DNA from: Oscillospiraceae bacterium
GTDB taxonomy: Bacteria; Bacillota; Clostridia; Oscillospirales; Ruminococcaceae
Assembly: GCA_900752435.1 (NCBI GenBank)
Contig: CAADVD010000010.1
Coordinates: 1 to 64,000, forward strand
Length of the DNA: 64,000 nt
Reading direction: 5' to 3'
The first letter of the stretch is position 1, and each line of letters begins with the position of its first letter. The notes under the pieces were generated by a model. It was given only the letters and a program-made list of their open reading frames with translations. It did not search any database and had not been told where the DNA came from. Shown here in pieces: positions 27,722 to 36,507 of this stretch. The translations under genes were made by a program, and so were the position numbers.

Positions 27722-27780
27722 ATCATACCATGTTCATAATTAAGATGAAATTAAAATATGCCGTCCGACATTAAGATGGC
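27722..27780 (-). promoter_or_regulatory. kdpDE promoter with tandem activator-like sites
   Basis: On the minus strand a -10, TATGAT (27727-27722), has no proper -35. In its place are direct repeats TTTTAATT (27756-27749) and TCTTAATT (27745-27738), 11 bases apart, which is the usual spacing of OmpR-family sites. A further CATCTTAAT copy lies 31 bases upstream (27778-27770). KdpE is the obvious candidate activator. The predicted leader is about 450 bases. Confidence 0.5.
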
Positions 27781-27948
27781 ATAAATTTTTCATAAAACAA
27801 TGATACGCCCGGGAACATATCTTTTGTCACGGATTATTTATCAAAGATAAAAGGCTTTCAAAGCACTTTCGGTTTTGAATTCTTACTCATACGAATAAGC
27901 GATCACTGTCCGATTGCCATTGGCATGCATTAATTATGTTTTTATATT

Positions 27949-28014
27949 GGCAGTCCCAACAGCAAGAGCGCAGCGGAGGAACCCTCCTTCCGCCACGCTT
28001 TCCACATAACTGCC
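27949..28014. repeat. branched inverted-repeat element in the kdpC-kdpD gap
   Basis: Nested arms: GGCAGT (27949-27954) with ACTGCC (28009-28014), AGCG (27967-27970) with CGCT (27996-27999), and GCGGAGGA (27973-27980) with TCCTTCCGC (27985-27993). On the plus strand it is followed by six T (28020-28025). It is G+C-rich against an A+T-rich background and looks like a mobile or REP-type palindrome, or a terminator for plus-strand transcription. The whole gap 27267-28130 has no convincing gene; a 66-codon frame at 27487-27687 lacks a ribosome site. Confidence 0.55.
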
Positions 28015-28130
28015 GGTGCTTTTTTGAAACGGATATTGCGGTACAACCAGTAGTCCAACACCGCTCAATTCTCGACTTTGTAAAGAAATATCGTGAAAAT
28101 TTTAAAAATAATTATTTTTATGAGATTACT

Positions 28131-28739
28131 TTACTCTTCCAAAATGCCGTCCAACATCAGGTTCGTTTTCAGCACATTCACCGTTTCTTCACCAAACACA
28201 CCAAGAAATTTGCCAGAGCTGCATTTCTCAATCACATCTCTAACCTCATCCTCCGAAATGCCGCGTGCATTTGCGATTCTTGGCACCTGATATTCTGCCG
28301 CCGCCGGAGAAATATGCGGGTCAAGGCCGCTGCCCGAACAAGTCACAAGATCCACTGGAATTGCCGTTTCATCCATATCGGCGTTCGTTGCTCTAAGTTC
28401 TTCTACACGCTTCGCTACCAAATCGGCATACTCCTCGCTTGCAGGCGATAGGTTGGACGCTCCAGCATACATCAGCATCTTGCCGTTTTCATCCGTGAAG
28501 GTCGAAATATCGATATTCATAATACGCCCCCACATATATGTATCATCAGTAAACTGCTGACCCAGCAGTTCGCTTCCGTACTTTTTGCCGTCTACCTCAA
28601 TGATGCTTCCATTCGCTTTGTCTGGAAAAATCAGTTGCGCAATACCAGTTACAACGCCGGTGTAAACCACACCGCAAAGCACTGTAAAGATAAGAAATAT
28701 AACCACTGCCCTCGACAATACGTTCTTAAATGTTTTCAT
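28131..28739 (-). CDS. kdpC: K+-transporting ATPase subunit KdpC
   Basis: The 202-residue single-span subunit stabilises the KdpFABC complex. It has an N-terminal membrane helix (about residues 10-33), then an extracytoplasmic domain with the family features GSELLGQQF, SNLSPASEEY and CSGSGLDPHISPAAAEYQVPRIA. AAGGAGG precedes ATG 28739, 12 bases after kdpB. It is the last gene of the kdpFABC block; the kinase genes follow after 860 bases. Confidence 0.95.
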   Translation of the reverse strand: MKTFKNVLSRAVVIFLIFTVLCGVVYTGVVTGIAQLIFPDKANGSIIEVDGKKYGSELLGQQFTDDTYMWGRIMNIDISTFTDENGKMLMYAGASNLSPASEEYADLVAKRVEELRATNADMDETAIPVDLVTCSGSGLDPHISPAAAEYQVPRIANARGISEDEVRDVIEKCSSGKFLGVFGEETVNVLKTNLMLDGILEE

Positions 28740-28751
28740 ACAAAAACCTCC

Positions 28752-30821
28752 TTATGCCAAACCGAACAGTACAAGCAGCATATCGATTAGCTTAATGAAA
28801 ATAAAGGGTGCTATCAATCCACCAAGGCCGTAGATGAGCAAGTTTCTTGACAACAGCTTGCCAGCCGAAACCTCACGGTATTTGACGCCTTTTAGTGCCA
28901 GCGGAATTAAAGCAATAATAATCAACGCGTTGTAGATGATTGCCGACAGTACTGCGCTTTGCGGAGAATGCAGCCCCATGATGTTAAGCGCAGAAAGGCC
29001 GGGATACAGTCCCATAAACAATGCCGGGATAATAGCAAAATATTTTGCCACATCGTTCGCAATGGAGAAGGTGGTAAGGCTGCCTCTTGTCATCAAAAGC
29101 TGTTTGCCGATACGGACGATGTCAATAAGCTTGGTCGGCGAGGAATCCAGATCCACCATGTTACCGGCTTCCTTTGCCGCCTGTGTACCAGAGTTCATGG
29201 CAACCGCCACATCTGCTTGCGCAAGAGCTGGTGCATCGTTGGTGCCGTCTCCAGTCATGGCTACCAAATGACCTTTGGCTTGGAAGTCACGGATCATTTT
29301 AAGCTTGCCCTCCGGCGTAGCCTCCGCAAGGAAATCATCCACACCCGCTTCGGCTGCAATCGCCGCTGCAGTGATCGGGTTATCGCCGGTAATCATAATG
29401 GTTTTAATGCCCATTTTTCGAAGATCCGCAAACTTTTCTTTGACCCCTTGCTTGATGATGTCTTTCAGATAAATAACGCCGAGGATTTTATGATTCTTCG
29501 AAACAACCAACGGAGTACCGCCCTTGGATGCAATGGACTTCACCACTTTATCGCACTCGTCGGAGTAAGTTCCTCCCACATTGGTTACATATTCCTGTAT
29601 GGCGTCAGCGGCGCCCTTGCGAATTTCATTTCCATCGAAATTTACACCGCTCATACGCGTGGTCGCAGTGAACGAAATGAATTCCATTCCTTTATCCTGC
29701 AAGCTTCTGCCCCGAATACCAAACTGCTCTTTTGCCAACACCACAACACTTCTGCCCTCCGGCGTTTCATCTGCTAAGGAGGAAAGCTGTGCCGCGTCGG
29801 CAAGCTCGTTTATATCCGCACCGTCCACCGGAATGAATTCTGCAGCCTGACGGTTGCCTAAGGTGATTGTTCCGGTCTTATCCAGCATCAGGATATCTAC
29901 GTCACCAGCTGCTTCAATAGCACGTCCGCTCATGGCAAGGACATTCGCCTGATTCAGTCTGCTCATCCCGGCAATACCAATTGCAGAAAGCAAAGCGCCA
30001 ATAGTGGTAGGTGCAAGACAGACAAGCAGAGCAACCAAGGTGGTAATCGAAGTCGGATTGTCAATTCCCGCTTGATCGGCGGAGAAAATGGAGTAAGTAT
30101 ACAGCGACATCGTAACCAAAATGAAGATGATGGAAAGCGCTACAAGAAAAATCTGCAACGCGATTTCGTTGGGCGTCTTCTTTCTGGATGCGCCCTCGAC
30201 CATGGCGATCATCTTATCAAGGAAGCTCTCTCCGGCTTCACTAGTGACCTGTACCACAATCCAGTCAGACAGTACCGTGGTGCCGCCAGTGACGGCGCTT
30301 CTGTCGCCGCCAGCCTCACGGATAACCGGAGCAGACTCTCCAGTTATCGCGCTTTCGTCTACCGACGCAGCACCATCGATGATCTCGCCGTCGGCGGGAA
30401 TCTGTTCTCCGGCTTTGACAATAACGACATCGCCCTTTTTCAGATTAGCGGAAGAAACAATTGTAACGCTATCTTTTTTGTTTGCAGATGGGATCTTATG
30501 CGCTTCCACATCCTTTTTTGACGCACGTAGCGCGTCCGCCTGCGCCTTGCCTCTGCCTTCGGCAATGGCTTCCGCGAAGTTTGCAAACAAAACGGTAAAC
30601 CAAAGAATCACAGCAATCGCCAAAATATATCCGCTGGATGTATCCTTCAATCCAAACAGGGATAGAATCCACAGTCCGGTCGTCAAAATCGCTGAAATAA
30701 ATACCAACAACATCACAGGATTCTTTACCTGCGTCCTGGGGCTGAGTTTTATAAATGAATCTTTTATGGCTCTGCCGAGCATCTTTTTATCGGCAAAAGC
30801 ACTTTTCGTTTTCGATGCCAT
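28752..30821 (-). CDS. kdpB: K+-transporting P-type ATPase catalytic subunit KdpB
   Basis: The 689-residue P1A-type ATPase energises K+ uptake. The TGES loop is seen as ESAITGESAPVI, the phosphorylated aspartate is D314 in MLDKTGTITLG, and the hinge is TGDGTNDAPALAQADV. Membrane helices sit at about 35-85, 225-290 and 570-680, as expected. Length matches the family (about 680). GGAGG precedes ATG 30821, 12 bases after kdpA. It acts in the cytoplasmic membrane as part of KdpFABC. Confidence 0.96.
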   Translation of the reverse strand: MASKTKSAFADKKMLGRAIKDSFIKLSPRTQVKNPVMLLVFISAILTTGLWILSLFGLKDTSSGYILAIAVILWFTVLFANFAEAIAEGRGKAQADALRASKKDVEAHKIPSANKKDSVTIVSSANLKKGDVVIVKAGEQIPADGEIIDGAASVDESAITGESAPVIREAGGDRSAVTGGTTVLSDWIVVQVTSEAGESFLDKMIAMVEGASRKKTPNEIALQIFLVALSIIFILVTMSLYTYSIFSADQAGIDNPTSITTLVALLVCLAPTTIGALLSAIGIAGMSRLNQANVLAMSGRAIEAAGDVDILMLDKTGTITLGNRQAAEFIPVDGADINELADAAQLSSLADETPEGRSVVVLAKEQFGIRGRSLQDKGMEFISFTATTRMSGVNFDGNEIRKGAADAIQEYVTNVGGTYSDECDKVVKSIASKGGTPLVVSKNHKILGVIYLKDIIKQGVKEKFADLRKMGIKTIMITGDNPITAAAIAAEAGVDDFLAEATPEGKLKMIRDFQAKGHLVAMTGDGTNDAPALAQADVAVAMNSGTQAAKEAGNMVDLDSSPTKLIDIVRIGKQLLMTRGSLTTFSIANDVAKYFAIIPALFMGLYPGLSALNIMGLHSPQSAVLSAIIYNALIIIALIPLALKGVKYREVSAGKLLSRNLLIYGLGGLIAPFIFIKLIDMLLVLFGLA

Positions 30822-30833
30822 AACAGTGCCTCC

Positions 30834-32819
30834 TTACATAACACTCTGGAAAAATTCCGCAATCGGACCAAGCGCCAGCGCTGGGAAAAAGCTCAGAGCG
30901 CCAATCAGCAAAACCACGAAAATCAGCAGAAATACGAACATCGCATTGGTTGTAGAAAGTGTACCTGCAGTCGTTGCAATCCTTTTTTTCCGGGCAAGGC
31001 TTCCAGAGATAGCCAGCGTTCCAGCGATGGGAAGGAAACGGACAAACAACATTACTATGCCAAGCGAAAGATTTAAGAATACCGTGTTTGCATTAAAGCC
31101 CGCAAATGCGGAACCGTTGTTTCCGCCAGCGGAAGAGTACGCATACAATATCTCAGATAGTCCGTGTGCACCGCCGTTATTCAAACTATCCGTTATCGTC
31201 GGCCAGACTGCCGCAATACCGCTGCCTACAAGAATCGCAATCGGCGTTGCCAAACAAACCAGTACTGCCCATTTCATCTCATAAGGCTCAATCTTCTTGC
31301 CCAAAAATTCCGGTGTTCTGCCAACCATCAAACCGGCGATAAATACTGTTAAGATTGCAAAGGCAAGCATACCATACAATCCGCAGCCTGTACCGCCAAA
31401 GATGACCTCTCCGAGCTGCATCAGAAGCATCGGCACCATACCGCCGATTGGCGTATAGCTGTCGTGCATAGAGTTAACGGATCCGTTGGAAGCCGCCGTG
31501 GTAAACGCCGCCCAAGTCGAAGAAGTTGCAATGCCAAAGCGGGTTTCCTTTCCTTCCATATTGCCGCCCGCTTGATCGACCATGGAAATATTCACAGCGC
31601 CGTCCTGTGCGAGCTGCGGAGTAGCCATTTGCTCATTGACCGCAACTATACCAAGTGCGATGACTAAGCAGACAAACATCGCCATAAAAATCGCAACGCC
31701 CTGTTTTTTGTTCTTTACTGCTTTGCCGAATGTGAAGCACAGTGCTGCTGGAATCAGCAAAATAGCAATCATTTCAATAATATTTGTAAAGGCGTTTGGA
31801 TTTTCCAAGGGATGCGCCGAATTGACGCCCATAAAGCCTCCGCCATTGGTGCCGCTCTGCTTGATTGCTACCTGACTAGCCGCAGGTCCCATCGGAACGA
31901 ACTGCTCGGTAACAATATCCACCGCTATCTTTTGTCCGGCAAAAGTTACGGTTGCTGTACTCTGATCCTCAGAAATGTCGGTGATCTCAGAGCCTGCGAG
32001 GACATCACTATTCAGAACGCTGTCCCCCTGTCTGTAACTGCCAAGCACATCGCCTTCTGCAACTATCGTTGCGTCTTTCACTATCTCGCCATCAGCAGTG
32101 ACAACACCGTTTTCTGTATCGATTTCAGCGTTTTCTATGATTTTATTCTCTGCATCGACTGCAAAGGTCTCGGCGCTTACCGCAATGGGTTCAACCAAAG
32201 ATACTGTTTCGGCGCCTTTGAGATTCTGGATGACTCCACCGCCTATCAGGCAAACAGAAAGAACAAGATTCAGCGGAATCAGGATGTGAATGACGATTCT
32301 CGTCATGTCAACCCAAAAACTCCCCAGCCCATCGGTTTTAACTTTCATAAAGCCACGAATCAGCGCAAACAAAACAGCGATTCCCGTCGCAGCGGAAACA
32401 AAATTCTGCACGGTAAGTCCGAGCGCCTGAGAAAGATAGCTCAGCGTTGATTCTCCGCTATACGCCTGCCAGTTGGTGTTCGTCACAAAGCTGACGGCCG
32501 TATTGAAAGATAAGTCCCATTTAACACCTGAAAGCCCCTGCGGGTTACCAGGAAGAACTCCTTGTAGCAATTGAAGCAAAAACAGAAATACAAGACCGAT
32601 GCCATTAAAAAGCAGCACGCTGAGCAAATATTTCTTCCAGTTCATCTGCTCCTCTTTATCCACGCGCATCACCTTGTACACAAGGTTTTCACAGGGCGTA
32701 AGAACCTTTGATAAAAATGTTTTTTCTCCATCCATTACCTTTTTGATGTACGCGCCCAGCGGAATCGCCAGCACAACCAAAATGGCAAGATACAGTATGT
32801 ATTGCACTACAGCAGACAT
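30834..32819 (-). CDS. kdpA: K+-transporting ATPase channel-like subunit KdpA, with an outer-loop insertion
   Basis: The 661-residue K+-binding subunit has all four pore-loop signatures: TNTNWQAYSGE, GTNGGGFMGVNSAHPLENP, GSVNSMHDSYTPIGG and GGNNGSAFAGFNANT. It is about 100 residues longer than E. coli KdpA (557). The excess lies between L200 and M310 (MGPAASQ), in the extracytoplasmic loop just before the second pore signature. That segment is acidic and contains repeating short strands of the form ENKIIENAEI and GEIVKDATIVAEG. The start ATG overlaps the kdpF stop by one base, so translation is coupled. The role of the insertion is unknown. Confidence 0.95.
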   Translation of the reverse strand: MSAVVQYILYLAILVVLAIPLGAYIKKVMDGEKTFLSKVLTPCENLVYKVMRVDKEEQMNWKKYLLSVLLFNGIGLVFLFLLQLLQGVLPGNPQGLSGVKWDLSFNTAVSFVTNTNWQAYSGESTLSYLSQALGLTVQNFVSAATGIAVLFALIRGFMKVKTDGLGSFWVDMTRIVIHILIPLNLVLSVCLIGGGVIQNLKGAETVSLVEPIAVSAETFAVDAENKIIENAEIDTENGVVTADGEIVKDATIVAEGDVLGSYRQGDSVLNSDVLAGSEITDISEDQSTATVTFAGQKIAVDIVTEQFVPMGPAASQVAIKQSGTNGGGFMGVNSAHPLENPNAFTNIIEMIAILLIPAALCFTFGKAVKNKKQGVAIFMAMFVCLVIALGIVAVNEQMATPQLAQDGAVNISMVDQAGGNMEGKETRFGIATSSTWAAFTTAASNGSVNSMHDSYTPIGGMVPMLLMQLGEVIFGGTGCGLYGMLAFAILTVFIAGLMVGRTPEFLGKKIEPYEMKWAVLVCLATPIAILVGSGIAAVWPTITDSLNNGGAHGLSEILYAYSSAGGNNGSAFAGFNANTVFLNLSLGIVMLFVRFLPIAGTLAISGSLARKKRIATTAGTLSTTNAMFVFLLIFVVLLIGALSFFPALALGPIAEFFQSVM

Positions 32820-32908
32820 TACTGCTCATCCCCTTTCATCAAAATATAGACATAATAAATCAGCAAGGCCACAGCGCATATGCCGATAAAACCTATTATA
32901 ATCCGCAT
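32819..32908 (-). CDS. kdpF: K+-transporting ATPase small subunit KdpF
   Basis: This is a 29-codon gene. The product begins MRIIIGFIGICAV and is a single hydrophobic helix with a short charged end (KGDEQ). GGGAGGA lies nine bases ahead of ATG 32908, and the TAA stop overlaps the kdpA ATG (TAATG). Size, position and composition match KdpF, the lipid-like subunit that stabilises the KdpABC complex. Confidence 0.88.
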   Translation of the reverse strand: MRIIIGFIGICAVALLIYYVYILMKGDEQ

Positions 32909-32968
32909 GTTCAGTCCTCCCTCAATGTTTTATCCATCACAATGTGCAGTTCAACATTCTGAAACTAG

Positions 32969-33928
32969 TTAATGATTTCTGTTCCACAGCAAGGCGTTTT
33001 TTGCACGCTTCACTGTTACCGTACCAATTTTCAAAGTAGAATCCGTTAACCCATATCTCTTCATGCATACAAGAAGTTGTTCTGCCTGCGTTGGTTCCAT
33101 ATCACACAGCGGCAACCGACATTTGCCCACATTAAATCCCATATAATTGAGCGCCTGCTTAACAGGAATCGGATTCACATCTCTGAAAAGGTTTTCAATT
33201 AATTCCAAATATTCCAACTGTAAGCTGTCACTTTTTGAGGAATCCCCGTCGAAATAGCTCTGGCATATTTCATGAGCCTGCCTTGGGACAACATTTGCTA
33301 AAACGGATATAACACCCTTAGCACCCAGAGCCAATGCGGAAGTAATTTGATCGTCATTTCCTGAATATAAGGTGAGATTGTCGCCACATAGAGAAGCAAT
33401 TTTTGCCATTTGCGAGAAATTGCCGCTTGCTTCTTTGACCGCAACAATGTTATCGATTTCAGACAGTTTTAAGTATGTATCCGGTACAATGTTTAAACCC
33501 GTGCGTGTTGGCACATTGTACAGAATAATTGGCAAAGTAGTCGCTTCAGCGCATGCTTTAAAGTGAAGATACAGCCCGCGCTGGGAGGTCTTATTGTAAT
33601 AGGGCGTCACATGCAGCAATGCGTCGGCGCCAAGGTTTTCCGCTTCCTTAGAAAGAAATACAGCATGTGCCGTATTATTGCTTCCAACGCCTGCAATAAC
33701 CGGTATTTTTCCCTTCACCTTCTCAACACAAAATGAAATGACTTTTAAATGTTCTTCATTCGTCAGCACAGCAGATTCGCCAGTTGTTCCCGTTGCAACA
33801 ATGGCATCTGTCTCATTTTCCAAATGAAACTGCAGCAATTCTTCGAGTACCGGATAATTGATCGATCCGTCTTCTTTCATAGGAGTTACAAGAGCTACCG
33901 CAGAACCTCGAAATACAACCTTTTTCAT
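32969..33928 (-). CDS. dapA: 4-hydroxy-tetrahydrodipicolinate synthase
   Basis: The 319-residue TIM-barrel aldolase condenses pyruvate with aspartate semialdehyde in lysine/diaminopimelate synthesis. GTTGESAVL at residues 47-55, LYNVPTRTG (tyrosine and arginine of the active site) and VAVKEASGN (Schiff-base lysine) are all present. It is about 25 residues longer than usual at the C-terminus. GTG 33940 is possible, but ATG 33928 begins the family N-terminus. It ends only 60 bases before kdpF with no terminator, so it may feed the kdp transcript. A related pyruvate-dependent aldolase cannot be excluded without tests. Confidence 0.88.
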   Translation of the reverse strand: MKKVVFRGSAVALVTPMKEDGSINYPVLEELLQFHLENETDAIVATGTTGESAVLTNEEHLKVISFCVEKVKGKIPVIAGVGSNNTAHAVFLSKEAENLGADALLHVTPYYNKTSQRGLYLHFKACAEATTLPIILYNVPTRTGLNIVPDTYLKLSEIDNIVAVKEASGNFSQMAKIASLCGDNLTLYSGNDDQITSALALGAKGVISVLANVVPRQAHEICQSYFDGDSSKSDSLQLEYLELIENLFRDVNPIPVKQALNYMGFNVGKCRLPLCDMEPTQAEQLLVCMKRYGLTDSTLKIGTVTVKRAKNALLWNRNH

Positions 33929-34065
33929 GAAAACACTCACTTTCCATCACAATGATATTTTGTGCCTGTATTAGTTTATCACCATGCATATAAAAACGGC
34001 ATTAACATTTATCGAAACAATATTAATTCGGCATAAAGATTCAACACATCTTTATTAATCCTAAT

Positions 34066-34260
34066 TTATAACCAATCCATAATCCATGTAATTGGAAAAG
34101 CAATAATTGTAGTGGCGATACAAACCACCACTAAAACAATGACAGGCATTCCAATAAACATAGCGAGAAAAGCAAGATTTGGATGGTGAAAAACAAATGC
34201 TTCTGCTGTTTTATCAAAACGGGCTTCAAGCTTCCGTATTGATTTTCTGATTTTCGTCAT
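34066..34260 (-). CDS. small membrane protein of unknown function
   Basis: The 64-residue protein has a basic N-terminus (MTKIRKSIRKLEARF), a short segment HHPNLAFLAMF and a long hydrophobic stretch ending TWIMDWL, enough for one or two helices. GGAGGGAG precedes ATG 34260; an upstream in-frame ATG has no such site. It is 137 bases ahead of dapA on the same strand, with no strong terminator between, so it may be the first gene of a unit that includes dapA and kdpFABC. I do not recognise the family. Confidence 0.6.
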   Translation of the reverse strand: MTKIRKSIRKLEARFDKTAEAFVFHHPNLAFLAMFIGMPVIVLVVVCIATTIIAFPITWIMDWL

Positions 34261-34288
34261 CACACTCCCTCCTTGCGTATACAAGGAT

Positions 34289-34351
34289 AGCATAGAGAAA
34301 ATTAAAACGGGAAAAAGAGATTGACCTTTAAGTTAAGATTGCATTAAAATA
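34289..34351 (-). promoter_or_regulatory. possible OmpR-family site and promoter ahead of the small membrane protein
   Basis: On the minus strand the stretch 34351-34328 reads TATTTTAAT-N3-ATCTTAA-Y-T, matching 18 of 24 bases of the site ahead of kdpD (27758-27735), with half-sites again 11 bases apart. A weak -10, TATGCT, lies at 34294-34289. The rest of the gap 34352-34855 shows no other clear feature. Confidence 0.35.
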
Positions 34352-34855
34352 CAAATTCACAGGAAATAAACAGATCAATATTAGCGTAAATGAAGCGATT
34401 CGAAACAAGTTTCCAACTACCTATGCGGTTATTTCCTTTTGTGCAGCTACTATTTTAGGCCTGTGAAATACAGAATTAACAATTTTAAAACAATTTTCAA
34501 ACCATGCAAAAACAAAAAAATTTTATTCTACCAGCGTTAAAATCAGTCAAAAAATTAGTAATTATAAATAACACCAATCTCAACATAAAGTAACACATGT
34601 TGATGGAAATTGCTTTAAAGCTAAAGAAACTGAGGAAAGTCCGTATAGCTGAGCGTCTTGATTCTGTTAAGTGTACAATTCCATTCAATTTATAGCATTG
34701 TTTTTGAGCTTGTGGAGTAGAAGTCTCAATATATTATTCGAGCTGTTCAATTGCTTTCACCAGCGGTTCTCTGTTTCTTTTAAAGCTTTTGGTGAAAACG
34801 ATTGTCACGAAACGCTAACGGATCTGAACATCCTGTTGCCAAAAGAGGTGCGAAG

Positions 34856-35743
34856 GTGAAACGATTTAAAGAAATAATTTGGAAAATCCTTTTTCCAAAT
34901 GCAGCGAGCCTTCTTTCCTTAGGGCTTATCAGCGCGGTGCTATTGTTTTGCACTTTTGCCTTTCATTTCAAGCATACTATTTTTGCCTATCTATCTTATA
35001 CTTTATCCGCGTATACAACAACGACTGCATGCTTGATGGCTTATATCAAAATTAAGAACACGATAGCTCTGTTAGAAAACAAAAATGAAAATGTAAAACG
35101 TTATTTGAATGATGTATCATTCCGAACCCACGTTTCTCTGTACGCCTCTCTATCCATTAATATTGTTTATGCAATTGCCAAATTCATTGCCGGGATCTTT
35201 TATCACTCCTTCTGGTTTGGCAGCATTGCCGTTTATTATTTCTGTCTTGCAGCTATGCGCTTCATGCTGCTGCGACACGCCAATCGAAATGCTTTTGGGA
35301 AAGATCAGATTGCCGAGTATAAACAGTATCGAATCTGCGGCGCTACTCTAATGCTGCTGAATCTGGCGCTGACGGGTATGGTGATTCTGGTTGTTGTCAA
35401 AAACTACACCTATCAATATCCTGGTACTATGATTTATGCAATGGGAGCCTATACGTTTTATAATACAATTACTGCCATAATTAATGTGGCAAAATTTCGT
35501 CAGCAAAACAGCCCTGCTCTTTCTGCAGCCAAAGTAATCAATCTGGCATCTGCTTTGGTTTCCATGCTTGCTTTGGAAACAGCTATGTTGGAACAATTCG
35601 GAAGTGGGGAATCGCCTATGTTCCGACGCACGATGACGTCGGCAACCGGTGGTGCTATCTGTCTGATTGTCCTTGGTATGGCCGTCTATATGGTTGTCCG
35701 TTCCACAAGGAAGCTAACGCGTTTGAAAAATCAAGCGGTGTAA
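34856..35743 (+). CDS. multi-spanning membrane protein of unknown function
   Basis: The 295-residue hydrophobic protein has about six to seven membrane helices separated by short charged loops. The start is GTG 34856 with GAGG at 34845-34848; the frame is open further upstream but without a ribosome site. A central loop (KIKNTIALLENKNENVKRYL) is predicted cytoplasmic. It is followed by an OmpR-type response regulator 92 bases on, then its kinase, so it is likely controlled by or linked to that system. I do not recognise the family and assign no substrate. Confidence 0.65.
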   Translation: MKRFKEIIWKILFPNAASLLSLGLISAVLLFCTFAFHFKHTIFAYLSYTLSAYTTTTACLMAYIKIKNTIALLENKNENVKRYLNDVSFRTHVSLYASLSINIVYAIAKFIAGIFYHSFWFGSIAVYYFCLAAMRFMLLRHANRNAFGKDQIAEYKQYRICGATLMLLNLALTGMVILVVVKNYTYQYPGTMIYAMGAYTFYNTITAIINVAKFRQQNSPALSAAKVINLASALVSMLALETAMLEQFGSGESPMFRRTMTSATGGAICLIVLGMAVYMVVRSTRKLTRLKNQAV

Positions 35744-35835
35744 TCAGAACTATGGTATAATAAATGCAAACGCGCTGTGCGGCAGTCGTATCAGCAAATT
35801 TCTGTTCAATGCTAATGCGGGAAAGTGAGGAAAGT

Positions 35836-36507
35836 ATGGTTCATATTCTTGTTTTAGAAGATGATGTAAAGTTAAATCAGACAGTCTGTATCTATCTCAA
35901 CGACAATGGTTTTCATGCAAAGGGTTGTCTAAACGCCAATGCCGCATATGAAGAGATGTACAACAACCTTTATGAGTTAATTATCTCCGATATTATGATG
36001 CCAGGAATCGACGGCTTCGAATTTGCAGAAAATGTACGGCGGATAAATAAGCAAATTCCCATTTTGTTTATGTCTGCCAAGGACGATCTTCCCTCCAAGC
36101 AAAAGGGCTTCCAACTGGGCATTGACGACTATATGGTAAAACCCATCGAGCTGGACGAGCTGCTCCTGCGCATCCGTGCGTTGCTGCGCCGAGCCAATAT
36201 TGAGATGGAGCGTAAACTGGTTGTCGGTAATTTGGAACTGGATGCAGATGGAATGACCGCCGTTATCAACGGGCAAGAAATTTCCGTCACCACACGAGAA
36301 TTCAATATTCTATACAAGCTGCTCTCCTATCCTAAAAAGACCTTTTCCCGCGCACAACTGATGGGCGAATTTTGGGGGATTGAAAGCAACACCAGTCTGC
36401 GAGCAGTGGACATCTATGTGACAAAGCTGCGGGATAAGTTTTCTGCCTGTAATGGGTTTAAAATTGTGACGGTTCGCGGACTCGGGTATAAGGCGGTGCT
36501 GGAGTGA
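35836..36507 (+). CDS. OmpR/PhoB-family response regulator
   Basis: The 223-residue regulator has a receiver domain (D9-D10 acidic pocket, D52 phosphoacceptor in SDIMMPGIDG, K in MVKPIE) and a winged-helix output ending in TVRGLGYKAV. ATG 35836 has GTGAGG upstream; earlier codons in frame are not needed for the domain. The stop codon overlaps the kinase GTG by two bases, so expression is coupled. The pair resembles the VanR/VanS-like or envelope-stress class, but the target is unknown; the adjacent small membrane-protein genes are candidates. Confidence 0.9.
   Translation: MVHILVLEDDVKLNQTVCIYLNDNGFHAKGCLNANAAYEEMYNNLYELIISDIMMPGIDGFEFAENVRRINKQIPILFMSAKDDLPSKQKGFQLGIDDYMVKPIELDELLLRIRALLRRANIEMERKLVVGNLELDADGMTAVINGQEISVTTREFNILYKLLSYPKKTFSRAQLMGEFWGIESNTSLRAVDIYVTKLRDKFSACNGFKIVTVRGLGYKAVLE

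Noticed and set aside
27267..28130. c-di-AMP (ydaO) riboswitch in the kdp locus
   Set aside because: I looked for the conserved riboswitch core in the kdpC-kdpD gap and before kdpF and did not find it on either strand. A covariance search would be decisive.
30834..32819. frameshift or fusion as the reason for the long KdpA
   Set aside because: The frame is continuous and the extra part lies inside a loop between intact pore motifs, so an in-frame insertion is the simpler reading.
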